Assembly: GCF_963675395.1 (NCBI RefSeq)
Contig: NZ_OY776223.1
Coordinates: 992,001-1,056,000, forward strand
Reading direction: 5' to 3'
Source of the DNA: an uncultured Vibrio sp.
GTDB lineage: Bacteria; Pseudomonadota; Gammaproteobacteria; Enterobacterales; Vibrionaceae
Length of the DNA stretch: 64,000 nucleotides
The notes below the pieces were generated by a model. That model was not told where the DNA came from. It worked only from the letters and a program-made list of their open reading frames with translations, and did no database searches. Every line of letters begins with the position of its first letter. Positions within the stretch are counted from its first letter, which is position 1. The position numbers and the translations under genes are program-made. Positions 28,468-38,483 of this stretch are shown piece after piece.

Positions 28468-29856
28468 ATGACAAACCAACATCAATATTTTGGCCACCCA
28501 CGTGGCTTATTTTTACTTTTCGGCACAGAATTGTGGGAACGTTTTTCTTACTATGCAATGCGTGCCATTCTCGTTCTTTATCTCACAGATACCACAATGA
28601 ATGGAGGGCTGGGCTGGTCAACTAAAGATGCACTAGATCTTTACGGCATTTATACTGGCCTTGTTTACATCACGCCACTAGTTGGTGGCTATCTGGCAGA
28701 CAACTACTTAGGCCAACGCCGCTCCATTTTACTTGGTGGTGCTTTGATGGCTATTGGTCAATTTACTTTAGCACTGCCGGCAGATGCGCTGGGTCTTGGT
28801 TCTCTTCACACCTTTTATTTAGGTCTTGCACTTTTAATCGCAGGTAACGGCCTGTTTAAGCCTAATATCTCGACTATGGTTGGTGACCTATACAACGAAG
28901 GTGACAATCGTCGTGATGGCGCATTCACCATCTTCTATATGGGTATCAACCTAGGAGCGCTGCTCGCTGGTGTTGTTTCTGGATCGGTAACCAACTCATT
29001 CGGCTGGAAGGCTGGTTTCGTCGCCGCAGGTATCGGTATGCTTATGAGCCTAGTGATGCAACTCACCTTCGCTCAATCTTGGTTAGGTGATATCGGCCGC
29101 GAGCCAGCTGCAAAACGTGCATTGGCGAATCAGAAATCGAATAAGAAGCAGCCTCTTACTAAAGAAGAAGTGGATCGCATTAAGGTGATTCTGGTGATGA
29201 GTCTTTTCACCATCGTATTCTGGGCAGGCTTTGAACAAGCAGGTGGCCTGATGAACATCTACACCCAGCAATACACTGACCGTATGATTGGTAGCTTTGA
29301 AGTTCCTGCTGCCTGGTTCCAGTCACTTAACCCGTTTTTTATCATTACACTAGCGCCTGTGCTTGCGGTACTGTGGGTGAAACTTGGCAAACGCGAACCA
29401 AACTCTCCTGTGAAATTTGCAATGGCGATGTTCTTCCTCGCTCTAGGCTTCCTATGTATGGTTGGTGCTGTACTTGAACAAGGTGGTGATACCACTGTGA
29501 AGACTTCAATGCTGTGGCTGGTTGGTGCGTTCTTCTTCCATACACTGGGTGAACTTTGCCTATCTCCGATCGGCTTGTCTCTGGTTACCAAGCTAGCGCC
29601 TCTGCGTTTGGCATCACTAATGATGGGGGCATGGTTTGGTTGTAATGCAATTGCGAACTACGTGGCTGGCTATGTGGGCTCTCACGTTGGTGAGCTCGGT
29701 GCGATGGCAATCTTTAGTGGTATTGCGGCGAGTGCGACTGTCAGCGGCCTGATTCTGCTGCTGTTCTCCAACACTCTCGTTCGCTGGATGCACGGTGCTG
29801 AAAGTACATCAAGCAATGCAGAGCAAGTAGAAGAGCAACAAGTACAAGTTGCTTAA
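28468..29856 (+). CDS. POT/PTR-family di- and tripeptide:proton symporter
   Basis: Inner-membrane peptide transporter with the major-facilitator fold and 12-14 helices (462 aa). The proton-coupling motif FGTELWERFSYYAMRAIL is at about 17-34. The PTR signatures GGYLADNYLGQRRSI and FTIFYMGINLGAL follow. It resembles DtpA/TppB. The end is a charged Glu/Gln-rich cytoplasmic tail. It starts at ATG 28468 with a weak ribosome site and is a single-gene unit by its terminator. Confidence 0.9.
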   Translation: MTNQHQYFGHPRGLFLLFGTELWERFSYYAMRAILVLYLTDTTMNGGLGWSTKDALDLYGIYTGLVYITPLVGGYLADNYLGQRRSILLGGALMAIGQFTLALPADALGLGSLHTFYLGLALLIAGNGLFKPNISTMVGDLYNEGDNRRDGAFTIFYMGINLGALLAGVVSGSVTNSFGWKAGFVAAGIGMLMSLVMQLTFAQSWLGDIGREPAAKRALANQKSNKKQPLTKEEVDRIKVILVMSLFTIVFWAGFEQAGGLMNIYTQQYTDRMIGSFEVPAAWFQSLNPFFIITLAPVLAVLWVKLGKREPNSPVKFAMAMFFLALGFLCMVGAVLEQGGDTTVKTSMLWLVGAFFFHTLGELCLSPIGLSLVTKLAPLRLASLMMGAWFGCNAIANYVAGYVGSHVGELGAMAIFSGIAASATVSGLILLLFSNTLVRWMHGAESTSSNAEQVEEQQVQVA

Positions 29857-29872
29857 CACATCATTCAAACTA

Positions 29873-29898
29873 AAAAGGGTCGCACTTGCGACCCTTTT
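29873..29898. terminator. Bidirectional terminator, peptide transporter and hemH
   Basis: Perfect 11-bp stem AAAAGGGTCGC / GCGACCCTTTT with an ACTT loop, between two converging genes. Confidence 0.9.
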
Positions 29899-29921
29899 GT
29901 TATGGCATGGTATAACAACGA

Positions 29922-30884
29922 TTAAAGCTTATTACGCACCAACTCTGCCATCATATCGATATGTCGATCATCATCGTTCAGACACGGAATGTAATTAAAC
30001 TGTTCCCCACCCGCTTCTAAGAAAATCTCTTTGTTTTCTCCTGCGATTTCTTCTAATGTTTCCAAACAGTCCGAAGAAAACGCTGGTGTCATGATGTCGA
30101 TCTTTTTCACGCCTTTTTCAGGCAACGTTTCCAGAGTTTTATCAGTATAAGGCTGTAGCCATTCTTCACGTCCAAAACGAGACTGATAAGCCATCCCTAT
30201 CTGCGTTTCATTCAATCCAAGTGCTTCACCCAACAAACGAGTGGTCGTTTCACAATGCTGAGGATAAATGTCACCATTGTCCGCATAACGTTTCGGTATG
30301 CCGTGATATGAACACAACAGATAGTCCCCTTGCCCATGCTCAGCCCAATATGCTCGCACTGATTGAGCCAAGGCATCAATGAACATCGGATGGTCGTGAT
30401 AATCACGAATAAGGCTGAAAGCAGGTATGACGGGTAATCCCTTAAATGCTTTGGTTATCCCATCAGAAACGGCTGCCGTTGTCGTGCCTGAATACTGGGG
30501 ATACAAAGGCAATACAATAACCTCATCAACACCTTGCGACAGTAAGGCTTCAAAACCCGCGTGTAAACTTGGATTACCATAAGTCATGCCGAGCTCTACT
30601 GGCATATCTAACTGCTGAGTAAGTTTCTTCGCTTGGCGCTTTGAGTACACCATTAGAGGTGACCCTTCTTCCATCCAAACAGACTCATAAAGCTTGGCGA
30701 CTTTTGGCGCACGTATCGGCAAAATAACTCCGTGCAAAATGGGGCACCACAGCCATCGTGTCATGTCGACTACACGGTGGTCATGCAGAAACTGGCTCAA
30801 GAAGCGCTTTACAGCAGGCGCAGTTGGTTCGTCCGGTGTACCCAGGTTAACCAGTAGCACACCTTGTTTTTTTATTTTTTGCAT
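29922..30884 (-). CDS. hemH: Ferrochelatase
   Basis: Inserts Fe2+ into protoporphyrin IX, the last step of heme synthesis. The catalytic histidine is in [16 protein letters not shown], and the C-terminal acidic helix region is [13 protein letters not shown]. The frame extends to 30935, but the ATG at 30884 ([20 protein letters not shown]) has AAGGGA at the right distance and gives a normal 320 aa. No cysteine cluster for a 2Fe-2S centre is seen. It lies downstream of adk, an order common in gamma-proteobacteria. Confidence 0.95.
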   Translation of the reverse strand: MQKIKKQGVLLVNLGTPDEPTAPAVKRFLSQFLHDHRVVDMTRWLWCPILHGVILPIRAPKVAKLYESVWMEEGSPLMVYSKRQAKKLTQQLDMPVELGMTYGNPSLHAGFEALLSQGVDEVIVLPLYPQYSGTTTAAVSDGITKAFKGLPVIPAFSLIRDYHDHPMFIDALAQSVRAYWAEHGQGDYLLCSYHGIPKRYADNGDIYPQHCETTTRLLGEALGLNETQIGMAYQSRFGREEWLQPYTDKTLETLPEKGVKKIDIMTPAFSSDCLETLEEIAGENKEIFLEAGGEQFNYIPCLNDDDRHIDMMAELVRNKL

Positions 30885-30911
30885 AGCGTCCCTTTGTTTC
30901 CAGCTTGTACT

Positions 30912-30955
30912 AATACCAGCCACTTCAAGCAGCAAGAATGAAAATGACTGGTATT
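30912..30955. repeat. Short inverted repeat upstream of hemH
   Basis: AATACCAGCCA and TGACTGGTATT form 11-bp arms with one mismatch around a 22-nt centre. It resembles the small palindromes elsewhere in the window in size and AT-rich ends, but not in sequence. It lies in the hemH 5' leader. Confidence 0.5.
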
Positions 30956-30973
30956 GATATTATAAAAATGTAT

Positions 30974-30998
30974 AAAAAAAGCGACCTTACGGTCGCTT
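30974..30998 (-). terminator. adk terminator
   Basis: Stem AAGCGACC / GGTCGCTT with a TTAC loop; on the minus strand it is followed by T7. It lies 45 bp after the adk stop and separates adk from hemH. Confidence 0.85.
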
Positions 30999-31043
30999 AA
31001 CTATAACAAAATTCTTAAAAATTTTGATAATAGGTATTAACTA

Positions 31044-31691
<648 letters not shown>

Positions 31692-31714
31692 TTATCCTCT
31701 TTAATATTTAAGAT

Positions 31715-31792
31715 TTATACCGAAGCTCACAATAGCCTGCTTTCTCAGATTTCAAGCCCAAGAAGCACTCGCAACGATAAGTTTCGGTATAA
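31715..31792. repeat. Inverted-repeat-bounded element upstream of adk
   Basis: TTATACCGAA (31715-31724) and TTCGGTATAA (31783-31792) are perfect 10-bp inverted repeats that bound a 78-bp segment. It may be a decayed palindromic repeat or simply a structured adk leader. Confidence 0.45.
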
Positions 31793-31963
31793 CGTTAGGC
31801 GGCAAAAATACACGCCTTGTGACTGACATTCAAGTCACGGATTCTAACACAGGTTATGTGAGCAAAGAGTGAATTAAGACTAAAGAATGTTAACAACCGC
31901 ATCTTTCTGTCGCTATTGACTATTAACTCAGCACCTGTAAGGCAAATTTATGCGATAACAGAC

Positions 31964-31990
31964 AAAAAGCTCGCTAATTGCGAGCTTTTT
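31964..31990. terminator. htpG terminator
   Basis: Perfect 10-bp stem AAAAAGCTCG / CGAGCTTTTT with a 7-nt loop, 15 bp from the htpG stop. Confidence 0.88.
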
Positions 31991-32005
31991 AATCTCTATC
32001 GACTA

Positions 32006-33910
32006 TTACACCTTAGTCAAAAGCTGGTTGATTGCGCCTAAGAACTGCGCAGGGTCTTCCATAGAACCTCTTTCAGCAAGCATCGCCTGCCCCAGAAGCA
32101 CCTCAACCCAGCGGCCAAACGCTTCCTCATCAGCCTCATCAGCCATACGCTTAACCAGTTCGTGCTCCGGGTTGATTTCGAAGATGTACTTCACTTCTGG
32201 TACAGCTTGACCTGCCGCCTCAAGAAGCTTAGCCATTTGTGTGCCCATCTCGTAATCATCTGTCACGACAACTGCAGGCGTTGAAGCCAGCTTAAAGGTC
32301 GTGCGAACCTCTTTTACGCGATCGCCTAGGTAAGACTTTGTGCGTTCAACAACGGATTTAAACTCTTCCTCAGTCTCTTTCTGCTTTTCTTTTTCTGCTT
32401 CGTCTTCGAAGTTGCTCAGATCCAGACCTGCTTTCGTGATTGACTGGAACTGCTTACCGTCAAACTCAGTTAGGTAGTTCATCAACCACTCATCGATGCG
32501 ATCGTACATCAGGATAACTTCAATGCCTTTGGCTTTAAACTGCTCTAGATGAGGGCTGTTTTTCGCTGCAGCATAGCTGTCTGCCGTCAGGTAGTAGATC
32601 TTGTCCTGACCTTCCTTCATACGCTCAACATAGTCCGCCAGCGCAACGGTTTGCTCTGCAGACTCAACATCGGTAGAGACAAAACGCAACAGACCAGCGA
32701 TCTTCTCTTTGTTTGCGAAGTCTTCAGCCGGCCCCTCTTTGAGTACAAGGCCAAACTCTTTCCAGAATGACTGGTATTGTTCTGAGTCATTCTTTGCCAT
32801 GCGCTCTAGCATAGTTAGCACACGCTTGGTACAGGCGTTACGCAGAGATTGCGTTACTTTGTTGTCTTGCAGGATTTCACGCGATACGTTTAGCGGAAGA
32901 TCGTTTGAGTCTATCAAACCACGAACAAAACGCAGGTAAGACGGCATAAACTGCTCTGCATCATCCATGATGAAGACACGTTGAACATACAGTTTCAGAC
33001 CAGATTTATGGTCGCGATTCATCATATCCCATGGTGCCTTAGACGGGATGTAAAGAAGGCTCGTGTAGTCGTTTTTACCTTCTACACGGTTATGACTCCA
33101 GGTCAGTGGATCAGCGAAGTCATGCGAAACGTGTTTGTAAAACTCTTGATACTCTTCTTCTGAGATATCAGATTTATTGCGAGTCCATAGCGCTTGAGCT
33201 TTGTTAATTTGCTCCCACTTTTTCTCGCCAGTTTCATTGCCTTCTTCATCACGTACCACAGTTTGGATAGAAACCGGGATACCGATATGGTCAGAATACT
33301 TACTGATCACTTCCCGCAGACGCCATTCGCTCAGAAATTCTTTACCTTCTTCACGCATGTGCAAAATGATGTCGGTACCGCGAGACTCTTTTACGATGTT
33401 TTCAATCGTGTACTCACCTTCGCCAGCAGAGTGCCATTGCACGGCTTCTTCTGCTGGAACACTTGCAGCGCGAGTACGTACAGTAACGGCATCAGCCACG
33501 ATAAACGCGGAGTAGAAGCCCACACCAAACTGTCCAATCAATTGAGAGTCTTTGCTTTGATCTTCAGACAGTTTTGAGAAGAAGTCTGCGGTCCCCGATT
33601 TTGCGATGGTACCCAGATGCTCGATCACATCATCACGGCTCATACCGATACCATTGTCAGAAATCGTTAAGGTATTTGCGCCTTCATCAAATGACAGTTT
33701 CACGCCAAGATCAGCGTTACCCTGATACAAATCTGGGTTAGATAACGCTTGAAAACGCAATTTGTCTGATGCATCTGATGCGTTAGAAATCAGCTCACGC
33801 AAAAAGATCTCTTTGTTGGAATAAAGAGAATGGATCATTAAATGCAGTAGTTGTTTTACTTCTGATTGAAAACCACGAGTTTCTTTATTTTGAGATACTG
33901 TTTCGCTCAT
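32006..33910 (-). CDS. htpG: Molecular chaperone HtpG (Hsp90)
   Basis: Bacterial Hsp90, an ATP-driven dimeric chaperone. The GHKL ATPase domain shows the [17 protein letters not shown] and [15 protein letters not shown] motifs. The middle domain and C-terminal dimerisation domain are full length (634 aa). GGAG precedes the ATG at 33910. A sigma-32 promoter is visible upstream. The divergent neighbour is toxR, as in other vibrios. Confidence 0.98.
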   Translation of the reverse strand: MSETVSQNKETRGFQSEVKQLLHLMIHSLYSNKEIFLRELISNASDASDKLRFQALSNPDLYQGNADLGVKLSFDEGANTLTISDNGIGMSRDDVIEHLGTIAKSGTADFFSKLSEDQSKDSQLIGQFGVGFYSAFIVADAVTVRTRAASVPAEEAVQWHSAGEGEYTIENIVKESRGTDIILHMREEGKEFLSEWRLREVISKYSDHIGIPVSIQTVVRDEEGNETGEKKWEQINKAQALWTRNKSDISEEEYQEFYKHVSHDFADPLTWSHNRVEGKNDYTSLLYIPSKAPWDMMNRDHKSGLKLYVQRVFIMDDAEQFMPSYLRFVRGLIDSNDLPLNVSREILQDNKVTQSLRNACTKRVLTMLERMAKNDSEQYQSFWKEFGLVLKEGPAEDFANKEKIAGLLRFVSTDVESAEQTVALADYVERMKEGQDKIYYLTADSYAAAKNSPHLEQFKAKGIEVILMYDRIDEWLMNYLTEFDGKQFQSITKAGLDLSNFEDEAEKEKQKETEEEFKSVVERTKSYLGDRVKEVRTTFKLASTPAVVVTDDYEMGTQMAKLLEAAGQAVPEVKYIFEINPEHELVKRMADEADEEAFGRWVEVLLGQAMLAERGSMEDPAQFLGAINQLLTKV

Positions 33911-34002
33911 GTTTGCTCCATAACATCTAAACTAACAAACCACCTCAGGGAGAAAAGTAGACACCTCAACTCCATGAAATAGTGTTTCTAATATGTCATG
34001 TA

Positions 34003-34030
34003 ACATGTGGCTGACAAATGTAAATTCAAG
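34003..34030 (-). promoter_or_regulatory. Sigma-32 heat-shock promoter of htpG
   Basis: On the minus strand CTTGAA, a 14-bp spacer, then CCACATGT; the consensus is CTTGAA-N13-15-CCCCATnT, so one mismatch overall. It lies 93-120 bp upstream of the htpG start and gives a leader of about 85 nt. Being in the toxR-htpG gap, it may also affect toxR. Confidence 0.78.
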
Positions 34031-34133
34031 GTCAATCCAACTAAAAACAGTGTTTTTTTACAAAAATTTAATTATCCTACCCTGCTAAAAGCATCTAAAA
34101 CGTCGTGCATATCCCACACGCAAAGCATAAATT

Positions 34134-34149
34134 TGTGATATAAATCACC
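34134..34149. promoter_or_regulatory. CRP-like site upstream of toxR
   Basis: TGTGATATAAATCACC matches TGTGA-N6-TCACA at 9 of 10 defined positions. It ends 34 bp before the toxR ATG, so it would overlap the core promoter or the early leader. That position suggests repression or a very short leader. Confidence 0.5.
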
Positions 34150-34183
34150 TTAATTTCAACATCATCCATCTAAGAAGAACTAA

Positions 34184-35071
34184 ATGACTAGCATTGGCAC
34201 CAAATTTCTACTTGCTCAAAGGTTTACTTTTGATCCAAATAGTAATTCGCTCGCTGACCAACAAAACGACAACGACGTTGTACGTTTAGGAAGCAACGAA
34301 AGCCGCATTCTCCTGATGTTGGCAGAAAGACCCAACGAAGTGTTAACTCGTCACGAACTCCATGAGTTTGTTTGGCGTGAGCAAGGTTTTGAGGTGGATG
34401 ACTCAAGCCTTACTCAAGCGATCTCAACCCTGCGTAAGATGTTGAAGGACTCAACAAAATCTCCAGAGTTTGTAAAAACCGTACCGAAACGTGGCTACCA
34501 GTTGATTTGCTCTGTAGAGCGCTTAAATCCGTTTTCGTCTGTTCTCAACTCAGAAACTGAAGAGCTAGCTTCAGACGATGAGTCAGACAAAGAAATAAGT
34601 ATGATTATCTCTGATGAGCTGCCACCAGCAGAGCCTATATCCGAAACTAAAGTAGATAACGAGATCGTCAGCGTACAACCTCAGGTTAAGCCAGAAAGGA
34701 AACCGAATACACCGAATATGTGGTTACCTCGCCTAATTTTATTGGTAGCCATATTGTTTCCGATTGGCGTACTGCTATTCACGAACCCCGCGGAGTCTCA
34801 GTTCCGTCAGGTCGATATTTATCAAAATGTACCCGTGCTAACGCCTGTGAATCACCCGCAAATTAATGACTGGTTGCCATCTATCAAGCAATGTGTGGAA
34901 CGCTATGTGGAGCATCACACAAAGGATTCCTTACCTGTTGAAGTTATCGCAACGGGGGGCCAGAACAATCAGCTGGTATTAAACTATATCCATGATATTG
35001 AACACTCGTATGAGAATGTGACGCTGCGTATTGTTTCCGGTCAAAGCGATCCAGCCGATATCTGTAAATAA
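34184..35071 (+). CDS. toxR: Membrane-bound transcriptional regulator ToxR
   Basis: One-component inner-membrane regulator of porins, bile response and virulence or biofilm genes. Residues 1-115 are an OmpR/PhoB-type winged helix (VWREQGFEVDDSSLTQAISTLRKML, ending KTVPKRGYQLICSV; split at about 63-110). A variable acidic tether of about 115-178 follows, then one membrane helix at 181-200. The periplasmic domain of about 95 residues has two cysteines, C237 and C294, able to form the known disulfide. It is 295 aa. It is followed closely by toxS. Confidence 0.97.
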   Translation: MTSIGTKFLLAQRFTFDPNSNSLADQQNDNDVVRLGSNESRILLMLAERPNEVLTRHELHEFVWREQGFEVDDSSLTQAISTLRKMLKDSTKSPEFVKTVPKRGYQLICSVERLNPFSSVLNSETEELASDDESDKEISMIISDELPPAEPISETKVDNEIVSVQPQVKPERKPNTPNMWLPRLILLVAILFPIGVLLFTNPAESQFRQVDIYQNVPVLTPVNHPQINDWLPSIKQCVERYVEHHTKDSLPVEVIATGGQNNQLVLNYIHDIEHSYENVTLRIVSGQSDPADICK

Positions 35072-35082
35072 GGGAGGCCATT

Positions 35083-35598
35083 ATGAAGATAAAATTTGCA
35101 TCTGCGGTTTTGGCCGTATCCATCCTTTTCAGTGGTTGGTTATATTGGGGGAGTGACCTCAAAGTTGAACAAGTTCTAACTGCGAACGAATGGCAATCCG
35201 CTATGGTGACACTCATCGCCGATAAGCTGCCGAATGATACGGTGGGACCTCTGCGTAGGGTAAATGTTGGGTCCAACGTGAAATACTTACCGAATGGCGA
35301 GTACATTCGTGTAGCGAACATTAAGCTTTTTGCCCAGGGCTCTACGGCGGAATCGACCATCAATATATCAGAGAAAGGTCGATGGGAAGTCAGCGATAAT
35401 TACCTGCTCGTTTCGCCTTCTGAGTTCAAAGACATTTCGTCTTCTCAGTCGAGAGACTTCTCTGAAGAACAGCTTCGCTTAATCACACAAATTTTCAGGC
35501 TTGATGCAGAGCAAAGCCGCCGTATTGACGTGGTTAACGAGAAAACACTGTTATTAACTAGCCTGAATCACGGTTCTACGGTACTGTTTAGAAACTGA
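35083..35598 (+). CDS. toxS: Transmembrane regulatory protein ToxS
   Basis: Partner of ToxR that stabilises its periplasmic domain and together with it forms a bile-acid-binding pocket. An N-terminal signal-anchor helix (about 5-22) is followed by a periplasmic domain, 171 aa in total. It starts 11 bp after the toxR stop behind a strong AGGGAGG. A terminator follows. Confidence 0.96.
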   Translation: MKIKFASAVLAVSILFSGWLYWGSDLKVEQVLTANEWQSAMVTLIADKLPNDTVGPLRRVNVGSNVKYLPNGEYIRVANIKLFAQGSTAESTINISEKGRWEVSDNYLLVSPSEFKDISSSQSRDFSEEQLRLITQIFRLDAEQSRRIDVVNEKTLLLTSLNHGSTVLFRN

Positions 35599-35610
35599 TT
35601 TTCTGATTAA

Positions 35611-35637
35611 AAAGGGGGCGAGATGCCCCCTTTGTTG
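35611..35637 (+). terminator. toxRS terminator
   Basis: Perfect 9-bp stem AAAGGGGGC / GCCCCCTTT with loop GAGAT and a short T-rich tail. Confidence 0.78.
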
Positions 35638-35642
35638 TTCAC

Positions 35643-36398
35643 ATGGACTGGCTAGACACCTTCACGCTCTTTTTGGGCTCTCTTATCGCAAACACGTTAG
35701 CGTCACTTTCCGGTGGTGGTGCGGGCTTATTGCAATTCCCCTTACTCATTTTCTTAGGCTTACCTTTTTCCGTCGCACTTGGCACTCATAAAGTCGCTTC
35801 CGTTGCCTTAGGGTTAGGCGCAGCCAGTACGCATTTAAAAGCTGGTACAGTAAAACTCCCCGTAGCGCTCTACCTGATCCTAGTCGGCAGTATTGGGGTG
35901 ATTATTGGTGCCAACATCATCGTCCATATTCCTGACGGTATTGCTGAGAAAATGTTGGGCTCCATGATCCTTGCCCTAGGTATTTACTCACGGCTTAAAA
36001 AGCAATTAGGGCAATCAGAGCTAATGCTACATCGCGATCGAACTGGTTGGGTCATAGGTGGTTTTGGCATCATGTTGATTGGAATCATTAATGGTTCACT
36101 CACCGCTGGTTCTGGTTTGCTTGTTACGCTGTTTTTGGTTCGCTGGTTTGGGTTTGATTATAAACAGGCTGTCGCTTACACCATGATATGCGTCGGGTTA
36201 TTTTGGAACGGAATCGGAGGTGTAGCGGTAGTGCAGGCTGGCGCACCGATTCACTGGGCATGGTTACCCGTATTACTATTGAGTTCCTTTTTAGGAGGAA
36301 GCTTGGGGGCGTGGGCTGCCACCCGATATAGCAACCGCGTGATTAAAATCGCGTTTGAACTTCTCACCTTTGCCGTTGGGATTAAGCTGTTGGTTTAA
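35643..36398 (+). CDS. TauE/SafE-family sulfite/anion exporter-like permease
   Basis: 251-aa protein with about seven to eight hydrophobic helices. It has the family glycine-rich pattern SLSGGGAGLLQFPLLIFLGLP near the N-terminus (split over 25-45) and a repeat-like second half with NGSLTAGSGLLVTLFLVRWFG. The substrate is unknown; relatives export sulfite or sulfonates. The ATG lies only 6 bp beyond the toxRS terminator, with no visible ribosome site, so initiation may be weak or leaderless. Confidence 0.82.
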   Translation: MDWLDTFTLFLGSLIANTLASLSGGGAGLLQFPLLIFLGLPFSVALGTHKVASVALGLGAASTHLKAGTVKLPVALYLILVGSIGVIIGANIIVHIPDGIAEKMLGSMILALGIYSRLKKQLGQSELMLHRDRTGWVIGGFGIMLIGIINGSLTAGSGLLVTLFLVRWFGFDYKQAVAYTMICVGLFWNGIGGVAVVQAGAPIHWAWLPVLLLSSFLGGSLGAWAATRYSNRVIKIAFELLTFAVGIKLLV

Positions 36399-36446
36399 GA
36401 GCAATGGTACTAGATAACTTGGACTTCTGATTAAAAGGAAAACAAA

Positions 36447-36725
36447 ATGGAAAAAGCGGTTATTAACATCTATTACTGTCGTCAGTGTAATTGGATGTTA
36501 CGTTCAACCTGGCTTTCGCAAGAGCTGCTGCATACGTTCAGCGAAGAAATTGAATCGGTTACTTTACATCCAGATACCGGTGGTCGATTCGAAATATTCT
36601 GTAATGGTCAGCAAATCTGGGAGCGTAAGAAAGATGGTGGTTTTCCGGAAGCAAAGGTATTGAAACAGAAGGTCAGAGATATTATTGCACCAGACAGAGA
36701 TTTAGGGCATTCGGATACAAAATAA
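36447..36725 (+). CDS. SelT/SelW/SelH (Rdx)-family protein
   Basis: 92-aa thioredoxin-like selenoprotein-W homologue with a CxxC pair at C11 and C14 (INIYYCRQCNWMLR) in place of CxxU. The family core FEIFCNGQQIWERKKDGGFP is present. It is thought to act in thiol redox chemistry; no specific role is known in vibrios. AAAAGGA precedes the ATG. A small hairpin (AGGGAGTG/CACTCCCT, 36726-36744) lies just after the stop without a T-run. Confidence 0.85.
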   Translation: MEKAVINIYYCRQCNWMLRSTWLSQELLHTFSEEIESVTLHPDTGGRFEIFCNGQQIWERKKDGGFPEAKVLKQKVRDIIAPDRDLGHSDTK

Positions 36726-36778
36726 GGGAGTGTTGCACTCCCTATCACAGTGAACGAAACGAATCTCTCAGACAAACA

Positions 36779-37324
36779 CTATATCTCTGTCTGAGCCAAC
36801 ACTTCGCCCTCTGGCGTTTGTACTGTTAATGTCTTTCCATTCATCAAGCCGTAGCTTCGTGGTAAGTCATTGCGCGGAAACGTCATAGAACCTGGATTGA
36901 AGACAGTAACGCCATCTTGCAACTCAGCGACAGGTATGTGAGTGTGGCCATGGGCGATCACATCCCCTTGTTTCAATTCAGGGCGATTGCTACTGTTGTA
37001 TAAATGACCATGGGTTAAAAACAGGCGCTGGCCGGACTCAAGCAGTACCCAAGCATAGTCCATCATCATCGGAAAGGTTAATAGCATCTGATCCACTTCA
37101 CTATCGCAGTTACCTCGAACCGCAATAATCTGTTTGCTGTACTGATTTAAAAGCTCAGCCACTTGCGCAGGGTTATACCCATCCGGTATTGGATTTCTCG
37201 GCCCATGGTAGAGAATATCGCCCAGCAGAACCAAATGTTCCGCTCCAGACGCCAAAAACAGGTCGATGGTTTCTCTCGTCGCAGGTAAAGAACCATGCAA
37301 ATCTGAGGCAAAAAATAGTTTCAC
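36779..37324 (-). CDS. yfcE: Metallophosphodiesterase YfcE
   Basis: Calcineurin-like phosphoesterase; the E. coli homologue hydrolyses artificial phosphodiesters with Mn2+. Metal-site motifs are D8/H10 in FASDLHG, then LLGDIL, VRGNCDSEVD, LTHGH and AHGHTHIP. It is 181 aa. It starts at GTG 37324 with GAGGAG 9 nt upstream. Confidence 0.92.
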   Translation of the reverse strand: MKLFFASDLHGSLPATRETIDLFLASGAEHLVLLGDILYHGPRNPIPDGYNPAQVAELLNQYSKQIIAVRGNCDSEVDQMLLTFPMMMDYAWVLLESGQRLFLTHGHLYNSSNRPELKQGDVIAHGHTHIPVAELQDGVTVFNPGSMTFPRNDLPRSYGLMNGKTLTVQTPEGEVLAQTEI

Positions 37325-37382
37325 AGCATTATCTCCTCATAAAAATAGAGGCTATTCTACGCCATTCTCACCGCAGCTCAAC

Positions 37383-37592
37383 TTACTGGTTACGAACAAA
37401 GTCAATCAACATTGGCAGCAAATAAACCCATGCCACATAACCTACTCCCACAAGCATCAACAACCAAAAAAACATTGAGATAAACTTTGACTTTGCTAAG
37501 TGATTCAGCGGATCCGGCTCCCCACACCCCGGACAGGTATGAGCTCGTTTAGAAATCTGTTTTTCACAAACCGGACAAGCAACTAAAGGCAT
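37383..37592 (-). CDS. Small zinc-ribbon membrane protein
   Basis: 69-aa protein. A zinc ribbon with C6, C9, C20 and C23 (CPVCEKQ then HTCPGCGEP) is joined to one hydrophobic helix at about 38-60. Membrane-anchored with the ribbon probably cytoplasmic. Function unknown. GAGGA stands 9 nt before the ATG. It is upstream of yfcE on the same strand with a 58-bp gap. Confidence 0.75.
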   Translation of the reverse strand: MPLVACPVCEKQISKRAHTCPGCGEPDPLNHLAKSKFISMFFWLLMLVGVGYVAWVYLLPMLIDFVRNQ

Positions 37593-37734
37593 GATAAAAA
37601 TCCTCGACTAAAAACTTTGGGCACAAAGGATAAGTGCCAGCGAACCCATATGCAACTTCATAAATATCTAATGTGTTATAAATTGATAATTTCCACTGAC
37701 CTGAGAAGAGCTTAGTCCTGACTTACCTTTACAC

Positions 37735-38136
37735 TTAGTCTCTTACCATGCCGTTAATTACGATATTGTTGTAACTGACCATGCCGATCACCTCACCATC
37801 TTCAATAACCGGTGCACGGCTAATACCGAATCGTTCAAACATTCTGGCACAATATTTCACATTCATGTCCGGCCCAACACACAAAGCTGGCTTAGTCATA
37901 ATCTCGTAAATATTCGTTCGTTGAGGTGAACGATTATTCGACAACACTTTTTTGGCAATATCATTCATTAATACTATGCCGAATTCATCATTGTCATCGC
38001 GCTTTTTAACCACCAGTGCTTTAACTTGATATTTTTTGGCTAGTGTAATTCCTTCATAAACGGTCATCAGCCCATCGACCATGACGTAAGTCGCAGCCAT
38101 GACATCTCGAACACGTACAATCGCCTGATTACTCAT
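37735..38136 (-). CDS. CBS-domain pair protein (DUF1538 operon)
   Basis: 133-aa soluble protein made of two CBS motifs (about 8-65 and 75-130) with little else. Such pairs bind adenine nucleotides such as AMP, ATP or SAM and gate transporters or enzymes. Its ATG overlaps the stop of the P-II-like gene as ATGA. It is the last gene of a four-gene unit, which suggests a regulatory subunit of the DUF1538 membrane pair. The ligand is unknown. Confidence 0.85.
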   Translation of the reverse strand: MSNQAIVRVRDVMAATYVMVDGLMTVYEGITLAKKYQVKALVVKKRDDNDEFGIVLMNDIAKKVLSNNRSPQRTNIYEIMTKPALCVGPDMNVKYCARMFERFGISRAPVIEDGEVIGMVSYNNIVINGMVRD

Positions 38137-38483
38137 AACTCATCCTCAACAACTTTAGTCAATGTTTCAACTTGGTGGGCAACACCAACAGCATCTTCAA
38201 TATCAATTTGAATCGCAATGCCCTGCCCGGACTCCTTGTCAAACTCACCAACATCACTGATGGTTTCCAGAATGTGCCGCGAGAGATGCTCCTCCACCAC
38301 AAATAGCAACACGTCTTTTTGTACTTCCAGGGTCAAACCAAAAAAGGTTCGCTTCTGATTTAACCCTTGACCTCGTGCATTATTAATCACCGTAGCGCCT
38401 GTCGCCCCGGCTTCGCGAGCAGCATCAAGCACCTTATCGGTTCTGGCATCCTCAACAAACGCAAGTATCAATTTAAAGCGCAT
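38133..38483 (-). CDS. Divergent P-II-family signalling protein
   Basis: 116 aa with the P-II ferredoxin-like fold pattern (LILAFVEDARTDKVLDAAREAG, then DIEDAVGV near the C-terminus). The T-loop is short, reading NQKRTFFGLTLEV, without the tyrosine that is uridylylated in GlnB/GlnK. The B-loop is ESGQGIAIQI, lacking the usual TGDGKIF lysine. It is therefore not a canonical nitrogen sensor and may bind another nucleotide. It overlaps the upstream membrane gene by 11 bp and the CBS gene by 4 bp. Confidence 0.85.
   Translation of the reverse strand: MRFKLILAFVEDARTDKVLDAAREAGATGATVINNARGQGLNQKRTFFGLTLEVQKDVLLFVVEEHLSRHILETISDVGEFDKESGQGIAIQIDIEDAVGVAHQVETLTKVVEDEL

Noticed and set aside
31801..31838. 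TGTGA...GTCAC pair resembling a CRP site between adk and htpG
   Set aside because: The half-sites are too far apart for CRP and do not face a gene start sensibly.
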